A stretch of 64,000 bases of DNA from positions 56,921,347 through 56,985,346 of the forward strand of contig NC_085857.1 in assembly GCF_034702125.1 (NCBI RefSeq). Direction: 5' to 3'. Shown one piece after another: positions 58,906 through 64,000 of the stretch; within the stretch, counting starts at the first letter, position 1, and every line of letters begins with the position of its first letter. This DNA is from Engraulis encrasicolus (lineage: Eukaryota > Chordata > Actinopteri > Clupeiformes > Engraulidae). A model generated the notes under the pieces. That model searched no databases and was not told the DNA's origin. It saw only the letters and a program-made list of their open reading frames with translations. Both the position numbers and the translations under genes were made by a program.

Positions 58906-60227
58906 GCCTTTTAAACGTGCGTTATGGGTGGATTCTGGACAGGACTGCCTCGCACGTGAACTGTCAGCGTGAAAAGCAACGCACCGCCCGACTTGTCACT
59001 GCTGGCCCATTGATTGTCAGAATTTGACCTGTTGAATATTTCCTGCTTTTGGCGTAAATTCGGGGAATTATCCAGATTTGTGATGCTCAAATTTGACAGG
59101 TATGATGTCGTTACCTGCCGACTTTCTGTCGTCGTCCTGTTTTCTTACACTGTTGTCAAAGCAAGACAGACATTGCGATGCTGACAGAATGTTTGTGCAA
59201 TGTTCGATAACGTGCGTTGTAACCAAGGTTGTGTCAGTACCCACAGCTTAAGAACTGCGCACAACTACGCAAAACATTATTGGATTATAAAAGGCAGGTC
59301 GCAAGGCAGGTCGCAAAATATGCACATAGCGTCGCTTGCCAGTTGAGAGCAAACTTCGCCACATATTTAAACCGGAGCAAGCGGCGCACGTCTTGGCGTG
59401 TCCGACTTTCTCCACGGAGGCGGGGCATCTGCAGTGTTTGACAAGCCAGTGCCCTAGGTTCGCAAGACTGGATTCCTTTTTGATAGCGAACACATTCAGA
59501 GAAATCTATCACCGTTTTTTTTTTCAATCACTCCCCAATAATATGCTACCAGCCAAATGGCTAGTGAGGATCAACTTGTTACACGCCAGATGCGATTTTC
59601 ACACTCATTTGGCGGTCTGGCGCCCGTTAGTTTCAAGCCCTGGTATACACGGTTGTAAAATTATTTTCTTCAAACTAGTAAAGTTACAATACCATCTGGC
59701 CTGTTGAACACTGCCATGAATTTACTGTTTACATTAAAGCAATTCTTAAAATATTATGTCCTTGACTGTTTTGACAATTGTGTAGACTACTTTGCATATG
59801 ATGACTCACACAATGAAATCATGCTGACATGTTTTGGAGAGGGCAACCATTAGACTGAGAATTGTGTAATTCGTTTGGATAAGAAAGGTCAATTTATTTG
59901 GAAAATGTGCTAAATGTATGCTCAATGTGTCAACTGTAGGGTACTTGTACATAGCCATCTGCCGAGATGTACTAAACATTTGAGACATGTACAAAGCATT
60001 TGAAATTTGATGAAAGCAATGAAAAATGCCATTCTGTTGTGGGAAATTGCAAGTTGGTTTGGAGATTTGTCCGTGTTGTTTTGAGAATGTCATCTCAGTT
60101 TCGAGAAATGAGCCAAACCAATCGAGAAAAACTGTAGTGTTCAATTGTTCACATAAGAGTGTATTACAGTTTTTCTCGATTGCTTATACACAATTTCTGG
60201 TACTTCACACACAATTCTCGGAACATC

Positions 60228-60589
60228 AAGTCAAGTCAAGTCAAGTAGGTTTTATTGTCAATTTCTTTACATGCACTGGTCATACAAAGAATTTGAAATT
60301 ACATTTCTTGCTTTCCCATACAGACAGACTAATCTAGGTAAGGACATAGACAGTATAGACATAGACAGTACTTATACATGGACTTAAGACAGTATGGACA
60401 TAGACAGTGCTCATACAGACATTTAAAGTGCAAGACTGGACAACAGAAGACTTGTAGAGGACATACATTAAGAGGTATTGCTGTGCTTTTGTGCTTTTCC
60501 TAAAAAAGTCCTTTATGGCGTTCTGACATGGTAATAGTAGCATTTTGAAGAAAAATAAATATTAAAAAGGTCTGTCAAGTACACCAGCA

Positions 60590-60666
<77 letters not shown>

Positions 60667-60711
60667 TTAGTGCAGGTAGAAGGTGCGGTGTGCGTCTGTG
60701 TGTGTGTTCGT

Positions 60712-60766
<55 letters not shown>

Positions 60767-60808
60767 AGTGTGTGTATGTTTGGGTTTAGTGCAGAAAGTG
60801 CAGTGTGC

Positions 60809-60884
<76 letters not shown>

Positions 60885-61646
60885 ATGTTTTGAGTTAGTG
60901 CAGGTTGAAAGTTCAGTCACAAGTATAGTAGTGCAGGTGGAATGTTCAGTCGCAGATATGGCGATGGGGGGGGGGGTTGTCAGTGGCCTTGCTGGCTAGA
61001 GGCTGACAGTGGAGGGAGAGTGGGTTGAGTGTTCAGCATCTTGATCGCTTGGTGCACTGTGCTGCTCGCCAGCCTGGTGGTACGGGAACGGAGGCGCCTG
61101 TACCTCTTTCCAGAGGGCAGGAGGCTGAACAGTTTGTGTGCAGGGTGGCTTGTGTCTTTGATGATCATCAGTGCTTTCCGGGTGAGGCGTGGGGTGTAAA
61201 TGTCCTGCAGGGAGGGGAGTGGTACTCCAATGATCTTCTTCGCTGTGTTCACAACACGCTGGAGTGTCTTCCTGTTTTTCTCCGTGCAGCTTCCTCCCCA
61301 CACTGTGATGCAGTTGGACACGACGCTCTCTATGGTTCCTCTGTAGAATGTTGTCATGATGGAGGGTGTAGCACTTGCCTTCTTTAGTTTGCGCAGGAAG
61401 TAGAGACGCTGATGGGCCTTCTTCGCCATGTAGTGTTGGTGGTCCAAGAGAGGTCGTCGCTGATGTGCACTCCAAGGAACTTGGTGCTGCTCACTCTCTC
61501 CACAGCATCGCCGTCGATGGTCAGTGGTGGCAGTTGTTTTTGGACCCTTTGGAAGTTGACAACAATCTCCTTGGTCTTGTTGACATTCAGCAGGAGGTTG
61601 TTGTCTTTGCACCATCTGGCCAGCAGGTCTACTTCTTCTCTGTAGT
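60228..61646 (-). mobile_element. 5'-truncated LINE (L2/CR1/Rex1-like reverse transcriptase C-terminus)
   Basis: Reading on the minus strand, the insert begins in the RT thumb region (DLLARWCKDNNLLLNVNKTK-type sequence), shifts frame, and continues KKAHQRLYFLRKLKKAS, FYRGTIESVVSNCITVWGGS, KTLQRVVNTAKKIIGVPLPS, HPAHKLFSLLPSGKRYRRL. This is followed by a 3' UTR with (CA)n tracts and a short tail of CTTGA units. It is flanked by a 7-bp duplication GAACATC (60221-60227, 61647-61653), as expected for target-primed insertion. It interrupts a TA-flanked element (60167-62396). Confidence 0.8.
60593..60884. repeat. (GT)n tracts in LINE 3' UTR, three repeat units
   Basis: GT runs at about 60593-60660, 60719-60764 and 60811-60883, each adjoining a diverged TTTAGTGCAG(G) unit, so the array has about a 100-bp higher-order period. 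Confidence 0.85.
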
Positions 61647-62470
61647 GAACATCTCACCCATTTCCCAACTCCCCTAACCAATGTCACTGAACACTAAACA
61701 CAATTCCTTCTTTACACTCACATTTCAGTTTTAAAACACACCCTTTTCAAACCACTACACACAATTCTCTGGATTACACACAATTTCCATGAAGAAAAAC
61801 CCTGGTTGTCGCATTGAACACACTGCCATTCAAAATACTAGAATCAACTGCCATACTAAGTTCACTTCCTCATCACATGGGCAAACTCTCTTCATATCGG
61901 TTTACAATCTGAAATCATCACCCCATAAGGACACACATTGCATGTCATATTGATGAAAAATGAGTGGATGCAAGGAGAAAACACAATTGTTTAGTTTTTG
62001 AACTCAAAAATATGTTATAGAAGACATCACTTCCATGTGGTTACCCAATATTTTACAATAAATTAGTGGAATTTTTTAAATGTCAGAAAAATGTGTAAAA
62101 TATGTGTACTCCGAGTCTAAAAACAATATTTCAGTATTTTACTACAGGTGTGCATATTGAGCATATTAGTGTTCAATGGTTCACATAAGAGTGTATTAAA
62201 ATGACTGCTTGTGTGTCATTTGAGAACAAAATGACCTTTTTAGAAGAGAGTACATTGTTTTGAGACAAGACGTGCATTTTTCAGAGGTAGTGAGGAGTTT
62301 TGCCCGTTGTGTGTGAGGTTTGGAGATTTGTGTGTAGAGTTTTGAGAATTCGAGAACTGATTCCGAAAAATGTGTGTAAGCAATCGAGAAAAACTGTAAA
62401 ATGACTGCTCGTGTGTTCTAAGTTCTCTGAGTCAGGTAACGAAAATAAGGCATTTAGAAATACTTTTATT

Positions 62471-62800
62471 TTGAAAGTGCTCAGTGTCGCTGGCCCGTCT
62501 GTTTTTTGGCGGATGTTTTTGTAGAACTCGTGTAATTTCTGTGTAAACAGAGTAGGCTGCACTACACATGACACAACCTGCTTGCAATAACCGAAGTCAT
62601 CAAGAAAATCATTCCCTCTATGCGTGACACAATCCCGCCGTCGGACTAAAAACTGAAGTGTAAACGTTTACCCACAAATTTTGCCGAGCAGCCTGCTACT
62701 TTCTATGGGCGGACAGCGCACTCAACCACACAGTTCGTGGTCTCTTAGCCTACTTGAAGACAAACTTTCTTGACGACAAGGAATTACAGGTCTTGCAAAA
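62471..62800. other. Region upstream of the THAP exon
   Basis: No TATA box or other clear promoter element. It lies between the end of the nested-element stack and the THAP start codon and becomes richer in CpG toward the exon. Confidence 0.35.
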
Positions 62801-63082
62801 ATGAGAGTTTGTTGCTTTCCGAATTGCGGTAACGTAATGAGGCGATATCTTTGTTTGAGTTTCCATCGCCTCCCGTATCGCAACCGGTTGACGTTACCGC
62901 TGTGGTTGGCTGTCCTACAACTAGATCCCCGAACTACTCTCAAAACGCTTCGAGAAAAAGACCATCGTGTGTGCAGCGAACATTTCGATGATGACGATTT
63001 CACAGAAAAGGGCATCAAATGCCGACATCTGAAGGCGAGCGCTGTCCCGAAGGCGAAGCCTCCAGCTGCAGACAAAGTGGAG
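62801..63082 (+). CDS. THAP zinc-finger exon (first coding exon, partial gene)
   Basis: The first 94 codons form a THAP domain, a C2CH zinc-dependent DNA-binding fold. Visible ligands are Cys4/Cys5 and Cys9, then Cys58-x2-His61. The conserved Pro (FHRLP, 25), Trp35, Phe66 (DDDDF) and the terminal AVP motif (81-83) are also present. The exon ends phase 0 at a GTAATG donor after KVE; the reading frame stops shortly after in the intron. No downstream coding exon was recognised before the window ends. THAP domains occur in host transcription regulators and in P-element-like and Kolobok transposases, and the exon alone does not say which this is. The start is the first ATG, four codons before the paired cysteines, typical for the family. 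Confidence 0.75.
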
Positions 63083-64000
63083 GTAATGTGCTTTGTGATC
63101 TAAGTAGGCCTACATGATCGTTCGTACATTGCAGCATTTCATACCCGAACCTTTTTAAATTGTAGAATAATACCCTATGCTTTTGTGCCTTTTCTAAGAC
63201 ATATCAAACCCCATTCCTGTCACATTACATTGGGCTACATTGCACTTAGCTGACGCCTTTTGTCCACTCCAGAGCGACTGGCAGTTAATTTCGGGTAAGC
63301 CACTGACTTGTATACTAACAAGTCAGTGGGGACTGGTGTCAAGCGCCCCACAGCTTTCCGCAGCTACCCGCAGCTACTCTGGACTTTACGGTCCCATTCA
63401 CTTCAATTCATTTTTTCGCAGCCAGAACAGGTTTTACAGATTTCGGACTGTGCCGACGCCGCTGGTGTCGTGCGAGGAAAACAACAATTGTGTCGGACGC
63501 TACACCTGGTCATGGAACGACATGCGTAACAAGAATGATCATAACTTGTGTCATTTCGAAGATAATTAAAGAAAACCATTTTCACAATGGGACTTCTCAT
63601 AGACCTGTTTTTGCATGTCTCTCATCTCTTTGCATGTTGACTGTGCAATCACCGTGACAAGTTAACAAGGTGCACGGCGCACAGCTGTATGCGTCCAAAA
63701 AAGAAGAATAACATTTCACGATGTACATCTGGAAATAATTCACATCAAAGTGAAGTGTTAGGGCACCATGGTAATCAATATGTGTGTAAGAACATGTGAA
63801 AAAAATAAATCGGTCAGTTTGTCAAAGAAGACACAAAAGATATGCACCACAATGCACAGTATGCACCACACCGTGCTTTTCAATTATATAAAGAACAAAT
63901 ACTGACGGCACGAATGTTTCTTCCCCCAATCAGAGCCATCTAATATCAGAGTTACGCCACTCCCATAGACCTCTATGGACCAATCTTTCCACAGCAATGG
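63083..64000. other. Probable THAP-gene intron
   Basis: No further coding exon recognised. A fish dispersed repeat (CATTACATTGGGCTACATTG to CAGTTAATTTCGGGTAAG) lies at 63220-63310. Confidence 0.4.

Larger units (their letters stand above)
56870..59642. mobile_element. hAT element, 2773 bp, no recognisable transposase
   Basis: Inverted ends CAGTGCTTGACACTAAC and GTTAGTTTCAAGCCCTG are flanked by an exact 8-bp duplication GTATACAC (56862-56869, 59643-59650). Subterminal CTAGCCATT-like words occur at both ends. The interior carries a further insertion (57115-58382). Frames at 59.2-59.7 kb are not recognisable. Confidence 0.88.
55149..60134. mobile_element. TA-flanked element (family A) enlarged by two insertions
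   Basis: Same ends as 42871-44098, with TA at 55147-55148 and 60135-60136. Comparison with that copy shows two insertions: about 55237-56546 and 56870-59642. Without them it is about 0.9-1 kb. Confidence 0.85.
60167..62396. mobile_element. TA-flanked element (family B, inner copy) carrying a LINE
   Basis: Inverted ends CAGTTTTTCTCGATTGCTTA and TAAGCAATCGAGAAAAACTG; TA at 60165-60166 and 62397-62398. The LINE fragment 60228-61646 is inserted near its left end. Without it, about 800 bp. Confidence 0.85.
54494..62470. mobile_element. TA-flanked element (family B, outer copy), host of nested insertions
   Basis: Starts CAGTTTTTCTCGATTGCTTA after TA (54492-54493). Its sequence follows the inner copy 60167-62396 but is interrupted at TA sites by 55149-60134 and 60167-62396. 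After 62398 only a short piece (AAATGACTGCTCGTGTGT) continues before similarity is lost, so the right end is missing or diverged and the end given is approximate. Confidence 0.65.

Noticed and set aside
59229..59707. Possible hAT transposase remnant at the right end of the 2.8-kb hAT element
   Set aside because: Neither strand shows a BED finger or hATC dimerisation motif, so I do not call coding sequence.

Overview
This window reads as nuclear DNA of a teleost fish. The main reason is a complete NOD-like receptor (NLR) gene of the fish-expanded type, with a FISNA (fish-specific NACHT-associated) domain, NACHT, short LRR exons and a C-terminal PRY-SPRY (B30.2) domain. It sits in transposon-rich DNA typical of fish: hAT, TTAA-flanked and TA-flanked inverted-repeat elements, a chromodomain Ty3/Gypsy element, several LINE remnants and many long (CA)n tracts. 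I do not assign a species.

The organising feature is that NLR gene, on the minus strand from about 46.9 kb down to 2.7 kb. Ten coding exons can be placed by eye: 46721-46885, 46462-46575, 45109-45222, 42328-42429, 42018-42113, 41237-41316, 37693-39520, 28589-28759, 21664-21842 and 2738-3294. Every junction agrees in reading phase, and the exons sum to 3390 coding bases (1129 residues plus stop) with no internal stop seen. The first exon and four near-identical cassette exons encode a Ser/Pro-rich N-terminus. A small linker exon follows, then one large FISNA-NACHT exon, two LRR exons and the B30.2 exon.

Most of the rest is mobile DNA, largely inside the NLR introns. The last intron (3.3-21.7 kb) holds a palindrome split by a hAT element, a deleted restriction-like-endonuclease LINE antisense to the NLR, a 0.93-kb palindrome and a 5.6-kb element with long inverted termini. 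The 21.8-28.6 kb intron holds a TIR element with telomere-like repeats, two degenerate Tc1-like transposase ends in opposite orientation and a 383-bp hAT MITE. The intron after the NACHT exon carries a TTAA-bounded 7.2-kb element that encloses an L1-type ORF1 pseudogene and a chromodomain Gypsy element. Upstream of the gene (47-64 kb) there are a LINE remnant, a sequence gap (50481-50579), a nested stack of at least six insertions (54.5-62.4 kb) and, on the plus strand at 62.8 kb, an exon encoding a THAP zinc finger.

Only the NLR gene and the THAP exon look like candidate host genes. The NLR product would be a cytosolic innate sensor: NACHT as the nucleotide-binding oligomerisation module, LRR and B30.2 as the likely recognition end. 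No death-fold (PYD/CARD) domain is visible at its N-terminus.
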